Below, piece by piece: positions 50,862 to 62,600 of a stretch of 64,000 nucleotides of DNA. Positions within the stretch are counted from its first letter, which is position 1; each line of letters opens with the position of its first letter. The translations under genes and the position numbers were made by a program. The stretch is from Polyangium spumosum (GTDB taxonomy: Bacteria > Myxococcota_A > Polyangia > Polyangiales > Polyangiaceae), in the NCBI RefSeq assembly GCF_009649845.1, contig NZ_WJIE01000002.1, positions 968,483-1,032,482 of the forward strand. The letters are read 5' to 3'. Below the pieces are notes generated by a model. The model was not told the origin of the DNA. It ran no database searches and saw only the letters and a list, made by a program, of their open reading frames with translations.

Positions 50862-52802
50862 TCACGGCATCGGGCACGTGTCGGGCATCGACGGCTCGCA
50901 GGCCGCGTCCTTCTTCACCTCGAGGAGCTGCATCATGCCTTCATCCTCGTGCTCCAGGATGTGGCAATGCAGCACGTACTTGCCCTCGTAATGCAGGAAG
51001 CGCGACAGGAACGTGAGGGTGCCGTCGACTCCCTTCATGCCGCCCGTGGGGATGAGAACCGTATCGCGCCAGATGGGCTGCGCCGGCTTCTTCCCGTTGA
51101 TGGACGTCACGAGGAACGAGTTGACGTGGATGTGGAAGGGATGGACCGTCTCACCCAACACCTCGCCCCACTTGTTGTTGATCGTCCATTCCTCCACGGC
51201 GCCCAGGGCCATGCACTGGTCGATACGGGTCTCGCAGAACGTCCTGCCGTCGATGGTGAAGTGTACGGATCCCTGATCACCCGGAGCCAGGGCGAAGTCG
51301 AGCTGGCGGTTGTTGTCGACCTGGTTGCCAGGCTTCGCCATGTCCTCGAACGACGGGTAAAGCGCGGGCGGCGTGAGCGTCTGCGGGACCTCGATGCTCG
51401 TATCGGACGCCCCCGCGACGATCACGGTGGCGAGGACCTGCGGCGCCCAGCAGACGAAGTCCAGGTATCCGAGCGCCACCATCTGGTAGGTGCCCGCCTC
51501 GAACCGGGTGAGCAGGTCCGCGCGGCCCCCCGGCGGGATGACGTATTCGACCTCCGAGACGGCGTCGGTCATCGGCATCTTCAGGGGCGCCGCGTAGGTG
51601 ATCCCGTCCGTCGCGACCTGGTAATACGTGACCGACTTCGCCCGCAACGCGTCCCGGTCGAGCATGGGTGGCCCCCCGTTGCTCGCGCAAGAATAACCAA
51701 AAGGATCGTAGCCGGGCTTCGGCAATGACGTCGCGGCGTCGACCTGATCGTCGGGCACGCGTAGGAAGGCGATATCCAGCGGAGCACGGAAGCCCGTGTG
51801 AAGAACCCGAAGGCGCTGCACCTCGCTCGGGCGCATGTGAAGGATCGGATTGATCTGGCCGTTGACGTGGAAGAAATCGACGACACCCGGAGGGAAGGGG
51901 CCGGCCGCGGCCATCTCCTTGTAGGTCGCGAGGCGAGCCTTCCCGATGCAAGCATCCTTCGTCTGGATCATCAGCTCGCCGACGACGAGGAGCTGCTCCT
52001 TGCCCTGCCCCGGCCCGGGATCGGGTGAAAACATCTTGTCGAGATCGTCCTTCGTTTCGTCGCGGATGAGGAGTGCCCCGACCATGCCGCCTGCCACCTG
52101 GATCGCCGTCGCTCCGTGGAAGTGCGGGTGATACCAGTAGGTCCCGGCCGGATGATCGGCCATCGTCCCGTCCGGCATGACGAGGTCTTTGGGGACGTCG
52201 ATGACGAAATTGTAACTCTGGCCAGGACCAATCTCCAGAAAGACGTCGTCTCCGGGCGGCCCGGGGTCGACGTGCAGCCCGTGCGTGTGGAAATTGGTCG
52301 TGTTGTTCTGCATGCCGGGGCCGTGCCCGCCATGCCCGCCGCTGGTCGTCGTGCCGCAATCGGGGTCCACGGCGCTCCCGTCGTCCGGCAGGCCGTTGAT
52401 GAGCTCGAGCTCGAACCGATCCCCCGGGCGAAGCTCGATGCTCGGGCCTGGAATGGTGCCCGTGTACGTTCCCTCGAAGCTCGCCGTGCCTGCATTGACT
52501 TTGAGGCCCGTGTACGCGCGGGTCATGAACGTGTACTGGCCGACCGTCACCTCGGTCTCGGTGATGGTCATCTCGATATTGAGAAGGCCGTCCTTGGATC
52601 GGACCGTGGCAGGGTTCGAGAGCTCTCTGCTCGGGACCGGCTTCGGCGCCGGGGGGTTGTCATCGGAGCTGCAACCGACGGTATCGGGTAGCAAAACGCC
52701 GGCGCCGATCGTGGCGCCCAGCATCAAGAAGCCACGCCGATCGAGCGTGAGCGCGACATGTGAACGATTCTTGTCGGACGAGGGCTTATTCGAGGACGTC
52801 AT
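50862..52802 (-). CDS. Multicopper oxidase with Tat signal
   Basis: A 646-residue exported oxidase. The start at 52802 has a GGAAG site. The N-terminus carries DRRGFLMLG, a twin-arginine signal, and a possible lipid or cleavage site near VGCSS. Copper ligands are complete: HTHGLH (about residue 171), WYHPHFHG (about 223), HPFHIHVN (about 552) and HCHILEHEDEGMM (about 611-623). The last is type-1 copper with a methionine axial candidate. A Gly/His/Met-rich insertion (GGHGGHGPGM) may bind extra copper, as in CueO-like enzymes. It could oxidise metals, phenols or bilirubin-type substrates. A sigma-54-like promoter lies 60 bp upstream. Confidence 0.9.
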   Translation of the reverse strand: MTSSNKPSSDKNRSHVALTLDRRGFLMLGATIGAGVLLPDTVGCSSDDNPPAPKPVPSRELSNPATVRSKDGLLNIEMTITETEVTVGQYTFMTRAYTGLKVNAGTASFEGTYTGTIPGPSIELRPGDRFELELINGLPDDGSAVDPDCGTTTSGGHGGHGPGMQNNTTNFHTHGLHVDPGPPGDDVFLEIGPGQSYNFVIDVPKDLVMPDGTMADHPAGTYWYHPHFHGATAIQVAGGMVGALLIRDETKDDLDKMFSPDPGPGQGKEQLLVVGELMIQTKDACIGKARLATYKEMAAAGPFPPGVVDFFHVNGQINPILHMRPSEVQRLRVLHTGFRAPLDIAFLRVPDDQVDAATSLPKPGYDPFGYSCASNGGPPMLDRDALRAKSVTYYQVATDGITYAAPLKMPMTDAVSEVEYVIPPGGRADLLTRFEAGTYQMVALGYLDFVCWAPQVLATVIVAGASDTSIEVPQTLTPPALYPSFEDMAKPGNQVDNNRQLDFALAPGDQGSVHFTIDGRTFCETRIDQCMALGAVEEWTINNKWGEVLGETVHPFHIHVNSFLVTSINGKKPAQPIWRDTVLIPTGGMKGVDGTLTFLSRFLHYEGKYVLHCHILEHEDEGMMQLLEVKKDAACEPSMPDTCPMP

Positions 52803-52864
52803 GAAGTCTTCCAATGGGTCGGAGCACGCCGAGAATCCGTCGTGGCTGCTGCGAGCGCGCGCCT

Positions 52865-52880
52865 TGCAACGAGCAGGCCA
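52865..52880 (-). promoter_or_regulatory. Sigma-54-like promoter for the multicopper oxidase
   Basis: On the minus strand the site reads TGGCCTGCTCGTTGCA: TGGC and TTGC with the exact GG-N10-GC spacing and an A after the -12 element. The start would fall near 52854, leaving a leader of about 50 nt before the oxidase ATG. The CAC part of the -24 consensus is imperfect. Confidence 0.5.
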
Positions 52881-52955
52881 CGTGCGTCGCACGCGACGGC
52901 TCGTTTGCAGGCGACAACCGGCCGAGCGCCGCCGTCGCGGCGCGGGGTGGAAAGC

Positions 52956-53011
52956 GTACCTGTACCTGTACCTGTACCTGTAACAGGACCGTGTGACGGG
53001 TACAGGTACAG
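52956..53011. repeat. Tandem GTACCT repeat plus inverted copy; candidate enhancer
   Basis: Four and a half copies of GTACCT run from 52956 to 52982. The last 11 bp, CTGTACCTGTA (52972-52982), recur inverted as TACAGGTACAG at 53001-53011 after an 18-nt spacer. The centre is about 113 bp upstream of the oxidase -24 element and 173 bp upstream of the NRPS -24 element, both within the range typical for sigma-54 activator sites. It could alternatively form a hairpin in RNA. Confidence 0.6.
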
Positions 53012-53163
53012 CGGACGGGGCGGAATGGCTGGTTTTCGAGAGAACGATGGGGCGCCTGGGCTCGGTTGGCGCGGTTCACCGGAGGCCGCACCCGGCCGGA
53101 CGCACCAACTTGCGCTCCGGAATCGCTGCGCGGTTCGCCGCAAAAAACCCACGTATCATGGCC

Positions 53164-53179
53164 TGGCACCTCGCTTGCT
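53164..53179 (+). promoter_or_regulatory. Consensus sigma-54 promoter for mbtH-NRPS
   Basis: The site reads TGGCACCTCGCTTGCT: full TGGCAC at -24, TTGCT at -12 and the exact GG-N10-GC spacing. The predicted start is near 53190, giving a leader of about 85 nt before the mbtH-like ATG at 53275. Confidence 0.65.
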
Positions 53180-53274
53180 ACGTCGCGGGCGGAACGGCCA
53201 TCCAGAACTGTGCGGCAGGACATACGTTTTGGTCAACGGCAGCGCGAATCGCCCTGGGAGCGAGAGGATCCACG

Positions 53275-53508
53275 ATGAGTGTCTTCGACGACGCAGATAC
53301 GACCTTCGAGGTGGTCGTGAATCACGAGGAGCAGTACTCCATCTGGCCTGCCGGCCGGGAGGTGCCTGCGGGCTGGCGCCTGGCAGGGAAGCGCGGGAAA
53401 CGCGGGGATTGCCTCCAATACATCGAGGCGGTTTGGACCGACATGCGACCGCTCAGCCTGCGCAAGCAGATGGACGCGGCTGCGGCCGCGGTCAAGCATC
53501 AGGCGTGA
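53275..53508 (+). CDS. MbtH-like protein
   Basis: A 77-residue NRPS accessory protein with a GAGAGGA ribosome-binding site. It carries the family signature: [10 protein letters not shown], then PAGW, and [15 protein letters not shown] near the C-terminus. MbtH-like proteins bind adenylation domains and are often needed for their folding or activity. It lies 102 bp upstream of the NRPS on the same strand and most likely serves its adenylation domains. Confidence 0.95.
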   Translation: MSVFDDADTTFEVVVNHEEQYSIWPAGREVPAGWRLAGKRGKRGDCLQYIEAVWTDMRPLSLRKQMDAAAAAVKHQA

Positions 53509-53610
53509 GGTCGGCACGGCTCTCGGGCTCATTCGCCACGATGCAGCAGGAGCCGTAGTCCCGCCTGTCGATCCTCGGGGTCGGATGGATCCCACGAGAA
53601 TCAATCCACG

Positions 53611-56600
53611 ATGAGCATGCACGACGAGAGCAGGGGCGTCCGGAGGCAGGACGCAGGCAGCCAGGGCGACTTCGTGACGCGGCGGAACGACAAGGCAGAG
53701 CCGGTGCGCCCACGCCGGCGCTTGCCCTTACCCATTCACGAGCTCTTCCAGGAGCAGGCTGCGCGGACGCCCGACGCCGTGGCATTGGTGTTCGCCGAGC
53801 AAGAGCTCACGTACCGGGAGCTCGACCAGCGCTCGAATCAGCTAGCCCACCACCTGCGCGCGCTCGGCGTGGGCCCGGAGGTGCGGGTCGGGCTGTGCGT
53901 GGAGCGGTCGCTGGAGATGATGGTGGGCCTGCTCGGCATTCTCAAGGCGGGCGGTGCCTACGTGCCGCTCGACCCTGGTTATCCGCGGGATCGGCTCGCT
54001 TTCATGCTGGAGGACGCGCGTCCCGCGGTGCTGCTGATCCAGGAGCGCCTCGAGGGCAGGCTTCCCGCGCACGAGGTTGTCACGGTACATCTCGATGCGG
54101 GCGCGCCCCCTTGGCAGGAGCAGCCGCTCACGCCCCCCGACGTACCGGTAGGGCCGGACAATGCGATATACGTGATTTACACCTCGGGCTCGACGGGTCG
54201 GCCGAAGGGTGTGCTCAACACGCATCGCGGGCTCGAGAACCGCCTGCGCTGGATGCAGCGCGCCTACGGTCTCCGCGCGAGCGACGCGGTCTTGCAGAAG
54301 ACGCCCCTATCGTTCGATGTGTCGGGCTGGGAGTTATGGTGGCCGCTCTTGGAGGGCGCCCGCATGGTGATCGCGGCCCCCGAGGGACACAAGGATCCGC
54401 GTTATCTCGCGGCGCTCATCGAGGAGCGTGGGGTCACGGTGGCGCACTTCGTGCCGTCGATGTTCGGCGTGTTTCTGGCCGCGACGGAGCCCCGAGAGCG
54501 GGCGCCGCTGCGGCTGGTCTTCGCGAGCGGCGAGGCGCTGGCGGCGCACCTGCGTGCGTCCTGGTATGCGGGGAGCAAGGGCGAGCTCCACAATCTGTAT
54601 GGCCCCACCGAGGCCGCGATCGATGTGACGAGTCACGCCTGCCGCCCGGAGGAGGAGGGGCCGGTGCCGATCGGGCGTCCGATCGACAATACGCGCACGT
54701 ACGTGCTCGATGACGATCTGCGCCCGGTGCCCGTCGGCGTCGAGGGGGAGCTGTATCTGTCGGGCGTGCAGCTCGCTCGCGGCTATCTGAATCGACCGGA
54801 GCTGACCGCGGAGCGATTCGTCCCTGATCCGTTCTCGCCCGAGGCGGGGGCGCGGATGTATCGCACGGGCGACCTTTCGCGCTGGAGGGAGGACGGCGAG
54901 CTGGAATTCCTGGGCCGCATCGACCACCAGGTGAAGGTCCGCGGGTTCCGGATCGAGCTCGGGGAGATCGAAGCGGCGCTCGCAATGCATCCGTCGGTGC
55001 GCGACTGCGTGGTCGTGGCCCGGGAAGACGCATCGGGCGACAAACGGCTGGTGGCGTACGTGGCTGCGGCCGAGGAGGCGTGGGCGCCGAGGGTATTGCG
55101 GGAGCACCTGGGGGCGACGCTGCCGGAGTACATGGTCCCCTCTGTATTCGTGCGTCTCACGGCGTTGCCGCTGAATCCCAGCGGCAAGGTGGACCGCAAG
55201 GCGCTGCCTGCGCCGGAGATGACGCGCAGCACGGCAGAGACCCCGTACCTGGCGCCGCGGACCGAGACGGAGCGCGCGCTCGTGGCCATCTGGGAAGAGC
55301 TGCTCCAGGTGCAGCCCATCGGGGTTCGAGATAATTTCTTCCAGCTCGGCGGCCATTCGCTCCTGACTTTTCGCCTCGTGTCCGCCGTCGAGGCGCGGCT
55401 GGGGGGCGCGCTGAGCGTGGCGACGGTGTTCCGCCACCCGACGATCGAGGCGCTCTCGGCGCTCTGGGACACGAGGGCGGAGCCACCGGCATTGGCGCCC
55501 CCGATCCGCCTCTCGCTGCGCGCGGAAGGCGAGGCTCCTCATGAGGGCCTGTCGGGCACGGAGCGGCGCACCTGGTTTCTGGAAAAATTGTCGCCCGAGG
55601 CGAGGTCGTACCAGATCCCGCACGTATTCCAGGTAGCGTCCGCGCTCTCGGCTGCGGCGCTCCACGAAAGCGTGCGTGCGCTGGCATTGCGCCACGAGAT
55701 CCTTCGCACGACGTATCCGGAGGTGGACGGCACGCCAAGGCGGCGGGTGTCGGACGAGGTGGCCATTCCGATCCGTGTGGAGGACGTCTCATCCCTGCCC
55801 GAGGCGGAGCGCGATGCCGCACTGCGGGCCCTGCTCGCCGCGGAGGTCGAGACCCGCTTCGACCTGGAGCGCGGGCCGCTGACCCGGGTCCTCGCCGTCA
55901 AGACGGCTGCGGACAGGCACGTCGTCGTCGTGCACCAGCATCACATCATCACGGATGAGTGGTCATGGGGGCTATTGCTCGCGGAGCTCACGTCACTTTA
56001 CGAGGCGTCGCGCCGCGGGGAGACGGCGGCTCTGCTCCCCCTCCCCTACCATTACTCGGATTACGCGCGCGCAGAGCGGTTGGCGCTCGCCGGCGACGGC
56101 CTCGCGGCGTCGCGCGTTTACTGGAGGCACGCTCTCTCCGGCGTACCGCGGCTCGACCTGCCGATTGTCTCTCCTCCCTCCGGCGCAGGCGCGGGGCCGG
56201 AAGGGTGCGTCACTCTCCATTTGTCGGCGGAGACGAGCCGCCGGATGCAGGCGCTCTCGCACGAGAGCGGCGCTACCCCCTTCATGGCCTGGTATGCGGC
56301 CCTTTCGGCTGTGCTGGCTCGGTACAGCCGGCAGACGGACTTTGGCCTCGGTGCGGTCCTCGCGAATCGTCAGGTCGCTGGGACCGAGGCCATGCTCGGG
56401 TTCTTCACGAATACGGTCGTACTGCGGACCGATCTCTCGGGAGACCCGACGTTTGCCGAGTTGATCTCGCGCGCGCGACGGACCTCGCTGGACGCGTACG
56501 AGCATCAGGCATTGCCGTTCGACGTCGTGGTGCAGGATCAGGGGCTCTCGCGGCAGGCCGGAGAAAACCCGCTGTTCGATGTGACCTTCTTCGAGGTGTC

Positions 56601-59600
56601 GCCGCCGACCACCGGAGCCGCGGCCGGCTGGTATCCGCTCCTCGGCGCGGTGCCCGAAGGCGTGACGACGGCCAAAAACGCGCTCGCCGTGACCCTACGG
56701 CACGGCGCCGAGGGGACGGTCGTGGAGGTCCTTTACGACACGAGGCGTGTCTCGCGCACGGCAGCGGAGCGGTTGTGCGGGCATTTGAGGACGCTCGTGA
56801 CGGATGCCGCGGCGCATCCCGACAAACGTTTGTCGGATCTGGAGCTCCTGACCAAAGAGGAGACCGAGAAGCTCGCCGCGTGGAACGACACGCCCGAGGT
56901 GGATCCCGCGGCAACGTGCATTCATGAGCTCATCGCGGAGCAGGCGGCGAAGGCGCCGGGGGCGGTGGCGCTCGAGCAGGATGGCCAACAGCTCACCTAT
57001 GGCGAATTCGAGGCGCAGGCAAACCGCCTGGCGCACCACCTTCGCTCCCTCGGCGTCGGGCCCGAGGTGCGCGTGGCGCTCTGCGTGGAGCGGTCATTCG
57101 ACATGGTCGTGGGCCTGGTCGGGATCCTGAAAGCGGGCGGAGCGTTCGTGCCGCTGGATCCGGCGTATCCGGCAGACAGGCTCTCCCTCCTGCTGTCCGA
57201 AGCGCATGCGCCGGTGCTGCTGACGCACGAAAGCCTCGAGGATCGTTTCACGGCGCCCGGCGTGACGGTGGTGCGGCTCGACGCGGACGCGCCGCAATGG
57301 GCGTCACAGCCGGCCACGCCGCCCGAGAGCGGCGTCGGGCCCGAGCATGCGAATTACGTGGTGTTCACCTCGGGCTCGACGGGCAAACCCAAGCCCGTGG
57401 TCAACGAGCACCGGGGCCTGGCCGCGCGTGTGGTCCTCCAGCGCGAAGAGTTCGTGATCCATCCGAGCGACCGCGTGCTGCAGAGCGCGGCCGTGGCCTT
57501 CGACGGGGCGATCATCGACTGGATGATATCGCTGTGCAACGGCGCCACGTGTGTATTGCCTGGCAATGCCTACGGCCCGGTCGAGGGCCTCGCGGAGTGC
57601 CTCGACAACCGTGGGATCACGGTGTCGTTCATCCCGCCCGCGGTGCTGCGGGTGCTGAGCTGCCGCGCGCCCCATTTGCGCCACATCACCCTGGCGGGTG
57701 ACACGATCTCCCCCGCGCTCGTGGCGCCGTGGGCGAAGGGCCGGAGGGTGCTGAATTCCTACGGCCCAACCGAGTTCAGTATCTTCGGGGCGCAAGCCTA
57801 TTTCGATCCGGAGCGGCCGGAGAGGTTTTCGATCGGCCGGCCGGTTCACGGCGTGCGCATCCACGTGCTCGATGGGGCCAAGCGGCCGGTGCCCATCGGA
57901 ATGGCAGGCGAGCTCCACCTCGCGGGGGTGGGCCTGGCACGTGGTTATTTGAATCGTCCAGGCATGACGGCGGAGCGATTCATTCCGGATCCCTTCTCGA
58001 AGGAGCCGGGCGCCCGGATGTATTGCACCGGGGATCTCGCGCGCTGGAACGAGGACGGCGAGCTGGAGTTCGTGGGTCGCGTCGACCACCAGGTGAAGAT
58101 CCGAGGCTTCCGTGTCGAGACCGGCGAAATCGAGGCGACGCTCTCTGCGCACGCCGCGGTGACGTCGTGTGTCGTCGTGGCCCGCGAAGACGCGCCGGGG
58201 GACAAGCGCCTCGTCGCCTACGTGGTTGCGAAGGACGGCGCGCCGGCGGCGGGCGCGCTGCGCGAGCACCTGCGAAGCAGGCTCCCCGATTACATGATCC
58301 CGTCGGCCTTCGTCTCCCTCGACGCGTTGCCACTCTCGCCGAACGGCAAGGTGGACCGCAAGCGGCTGCCTGCGCCGGAAGAAACGCAACAGGCCATGGA
58401 GGCAGCCTACGCCGCACCGCGCACGGAAGTGGAGCGAGTGCTCGCGGAGATCTGGTCAGAGGTGCTTCGTGCCGCACCCGTGGGAATCCACGACAACTTC
58501 TTCGCGCTCGGAGGCGATTCGATCCTCGCGATCCAGGTGGTGGGTCGAGCCAAGCGCGCCGGCCTGCACTCCACGGTGCGGGACATGTTCATCCACCAGA
58601 CGGTCGCGGGGCTGGCGCAGGCGGTGCGTAGCTCGAGCGCAGCTTTGGCGGAGCAGGGCGCGGTGACCGGCAGGGCTTCATTGACGCCGAGCCAGCAATG
58701 GTTCCTGAGCAAGGACCCCGAAGAGATACACCACTTCAATCAGGCGATGATGTGGATGCCATCGTCCACGCTGTCGCCCGAGATCCTGGCCGAGGCATTG
58801 CATGTCGTGTTGCAGCAGCACGACGCGCTGCGATTGCGGTATCACCGCGCGGAGCCCGGGTGGGTGCAGAGCCACGCGGAGGAGGTGGCGCTGCCGCTCG
58901 AGCGGGTGGACCTCTCGGCGGTGCCTTCCTCGGCACGTAAGGCCGCCGTGCAGGACGTGGCGGACACCTTGCAGGGCGGATTGTCGCTGTTCACGGGCCC
59001 GGTAGCCCGCGCGGCGTGGCTGGATCTCGGCGAGGAAGGGACGCGGCTCCTGCTCGTCGTGCACCACCTCGTGGTGGACGGCGTATCGTGGCGCATTCTG
59101 CACGAGGACCTCGAGCGCGCCTGCGAGGCCCGGCTGGCCAGACAACCGCCGACGCTCGTGGCCAAGACGACCTCGTTTCGGCAGTGGTCGGAGCGCCTTG
59201 CCGCGTTCGTCGCGGGCGGCGGTTTGTCGGAGGAGATCGGCTACTGGCAAGCGCAATGTGCGCGTGGCGTGGCGCCGCTCCCGCTCGACCGCGAGGCGGC
59301 GCCGGGCACGGTGGGCGAGAGCATCACGGTGGACGTGGAGCTGTCGGCGGAGGAGACCCGAGCGCTCCTGCACGACGTGAGCGCGGCCTACCGCACCGAG
59401 ATCAACGACGTCCTGCTTTCGGCGCTCGCGTCGGCGCTGAGCGCTTTCTGCAAAACGAATACAATCTGCGTCATTCTGGAGGGGCACGGGCGCGAAGCGC
59501 TCATCAACGACGTCGACGTGTCCCGCACCGTCGGGTGGTTCACGGCCATGTTCCCGGTGTGGCTGACGGTGCCGGGAAGCGACGATCCGGCGGCGCTCCT

Positions 59601-62600
59601 GAAGGGGATCAAGGAGCAACTCCGGTCGGTGCCGAGCAGAGGCGTGGGGTACGGCTGGCTGCGGTATGCGCACCCGGACGAGGGGGTGCGCGCCTCGCTG
59701 TCGATTGATTCGCCCGTGGTGTTCAATTACCTCGGGCAGCTCGACATGGCGTCGCAGGGCCGAGGGCTCTTGGGGCCGGCGGACGAGTCGACGGGCAGGT
59801 CCACGAGCCCGCGGATGAGGCTGTGGCATACGCTGGCGGTGAACGGCGGGGTTTGGCAGGGACGCCTGCGTTTCGAATGGACGTACAGCCCCGCAGCGCA
59901 CGACGCGTCCACGGTGGAGCGGCTCGCGGCGCGGTTCGTCGCTTCGCTGCGGCAGCTCATCGCGCACTGCACCTCGGGCGAGGTGTTTGGATACACGCCG
60001 TCGGACTTCTCGCTCGCGCGACTCGAGCAAGGGACTTTGGACCAGCTCTTCGGGCGCGTACGCGACGTGGAGAGCGTCTACCCGCTCTCGCCGCTCCAGG
60101 CGGGGCTCCTGTTCCACGCCCTTCGTGAGCCGGAATCACCGACCTATACCGTCCAGCTCGCGCTCGAGCTGGGCGGCGAGGTGGACGCCGCAGCCCTCGA
60201 GAGCGCGTGGAAGACCGTGTTCGCACGCCATTCCGTGTATCGGACGTCATTCCTGTGGCAGGAGGTTCCGGAGCCGCTCCAGGTCGTGCGTCGACGCGTC
60301 TCTTTCTCGATGCCGACGTACGACTGGTCCTCGCTGGACGCGGCCGAGGCGGAGGCGCGCTGGGAAGCCCTGCAGCGCGAGGAGCGCGCCGCGGGCTTCG
60401 ATTTCACACGCGCTCCGCTGGCGCGGGTCGCGCTCGTGCGGGGGCCCGGGGGTCGGACGTGGATGCTGAAGACCACGCATCACATCCTGTCCGACGGCTG
60501 GTCGATGCCGGTCGTGCTCGGAGAGCTGCAGGCCGCCTATGCCGCGCTCCGAGGCGGGGGCAAGCTCGTACTCCCGGAACCGGCGCCGTACGAGCGTTAT
60601 ATTGCCTGGCTCGCCACCCGGGACGAACAGGCGTCGTCTGCATTCTTCTCCGCATACCTGGCCGGAGTCGAGGAGCCGACGCTGCTGCCTTTCCCGCCGC
60701 CTGCGGCGACGCCCGCCGGGGCAACGCGGGAGCACGCGAAACGCGACACCTCGCTGACGGCCGCCGAGACCGAGGAGCTCACGGCGTTCGCACGGCGGCA
60801 TGGCCTCACCGTGAATACGGTGGTGCAGGGGGCGCTCGCGCAGATCCTCGGCCGTCATGTGGGACGAACGGATGTCGTCTTCGGCATGACGACCTCCGGT
60901 CGCAGCGCACCCGTCCCCGGCATCGAGCGGATGGTGGGCCTGTTCATCAACACGCTGCCGCTCCGGGCCCGCTGGTCGGGCGCCGAGGGCGTGGTCGAAT
61001 GGCTCGAGCGTCTGCAAGCCGAGCAGGCCGACCTGCGCGCCCACGAGGCGACTCCGCTGTACGAGGTGCAGCGGTCGAGCGCGGTGGGCGGCGGTCGCGC
61101 GCTGTTCGACACGCTCCTCGTCTTCGAGAACTACCCGGTGGACGAAGCTGCGCAGCGGGCGGATGTCCTGCCGATCGTGAGCTTTCGGAGCTACGAACAA
61201 ACGAGTTATCCGCTCGCCATTGCGGTGGTGGTGAGCAAAACGCTCGACCTGCAATGGATGTGGGACCCCACCGCGCTTCGCGAGGGAGACGTCGAGCGGC
61301 TCTGGGGGCACCTGCGCACCCTGCTCCTCGACATGGTCGCGCACCCGGACAAACCCATATCCGAGCTCGACCTCCTCACCGAGGCGGAGCACGGGCAGCT
61401 CGCTGCCTGGAATGCCACGGCGGCGGCCCCCCCCGAAAAGTGCATTCACAAGCTCTTCGAGGAGCAGGCCGCGCGGACGCCCGACGCGGTGGCATTGGTG
61501 TTTGCCGAGCAAGAGCTCACCTACCGTGAGCTCGACCGGCGCGCGAATCAGCTAGCCCACCACCTGCGCGCGCTCGGCGTGGGCCCGGAGGTGCGGGTCG
61601 GGCTGTGCGTGGAGCGGTCGCTGGAGATGATGGTGGGCCTGCTCGGCATTCTCAAGGCGGGCGGTGCCTACGTGCCGCTCGACCCTGGTTATCCGCGGGA
61701 TCGGCTCGCTTTCATGCTGGAGGACGCGCGTCCCGCGGTGCTCCTCACCCAGGAGCGCCTCGAGGGCAGGCTTCCCGCGCACGAGTTTGTCACGGTGCAC
61801 CTCGACGCGGGCGCGGCCCCGTGGCAGGAGCAGCCGATCACGCCCCCCGACGTAGGGGTAGGACCGGACAACGCGATTTACGTCATCTACACGTCGGGGT
61901 CGACGGGTCGGCCGAAAGGCGTGCTCAACACGCATCGCGGGGTCGATAACCGCCTGCGCTGGATGCAGCGCGCCTACGGTCTGAACACGAGCGACGCGGT
62001 CTTGCAGAAGACACCTCTGTCGTTCGACGTGTCGGGCTGGGAGCTGTGGTGGCCCCTTCTGGAGGGCGCCCGCATGGTGATTGCGGCCCCCGAGGGGCAC
62101 AAGGATCCGCGTCATCTCGCCGCGCTCATCGAGGAGCGTGGGGTCACGGTGACGCATTTCGTGCCGTCGATGTTCGGCGTGTTCCTGGCGGCGACCGAGC
62201 CCCGGGAGCGCGCGTCGCTGCGGCTGGTCTTCACGAGCGGCGAGGCGCTGCCATCGCATTTGCGTGATTCCTGGTATGCGGGCAGCCAAGGCGAGCTTCA
62301 CAACCTGTATGGCCCCACCGAGGCCGCCATCGACGTGACGAGCCACGCCTGCCGGCCGGAGGAGGAGGGGCCGGTGCCGATCGGGCGTCCGATCGACAAC
62401 ACGCGCACCTACGTGCTCGATGACGATTTGCGCCCGGTGCCCGTGGGCGTCGCGGGGGAGCTGTACCTGTCGGGCGTACAGCTCGCTCGCGGCTACCTCA
62501 ATCGCCCCGAGCTGACGGCGGATCGGTTCGTTCCTGACCCGTATTCGCCCGAAGCGGGCGCGCGAATGTATCGCACGGGCGACCTTTCGCGCTGGAGGGA

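Larger units (their letters stand above)
52803..53274. promoter_or_regulatory. 472-bp divergent regulatory region between oxidase and mbtH-NRPS
   Basis: No convincing gene is seen here. The region contains, in order, a minus-strand sigma-54-like promoter, a tandem/inverted repeat and a plus-strand sigma-54 promoter, each listed separately. Open frames across it are low-complexity or composed of the repeat (Thr-Gly or Tyr-Leu runs). Confidence 0.6.

Noticed and set aside
52842..53558. Plus-strand open frame across the oxidase-mbtH gap, including Pro-Val repeat codons
   Set aside because: It is composed of the GTACCT repeat and G/C-rich low complexity, has no ribosome-binding site, and is out of frame with the MbtH-like gene.
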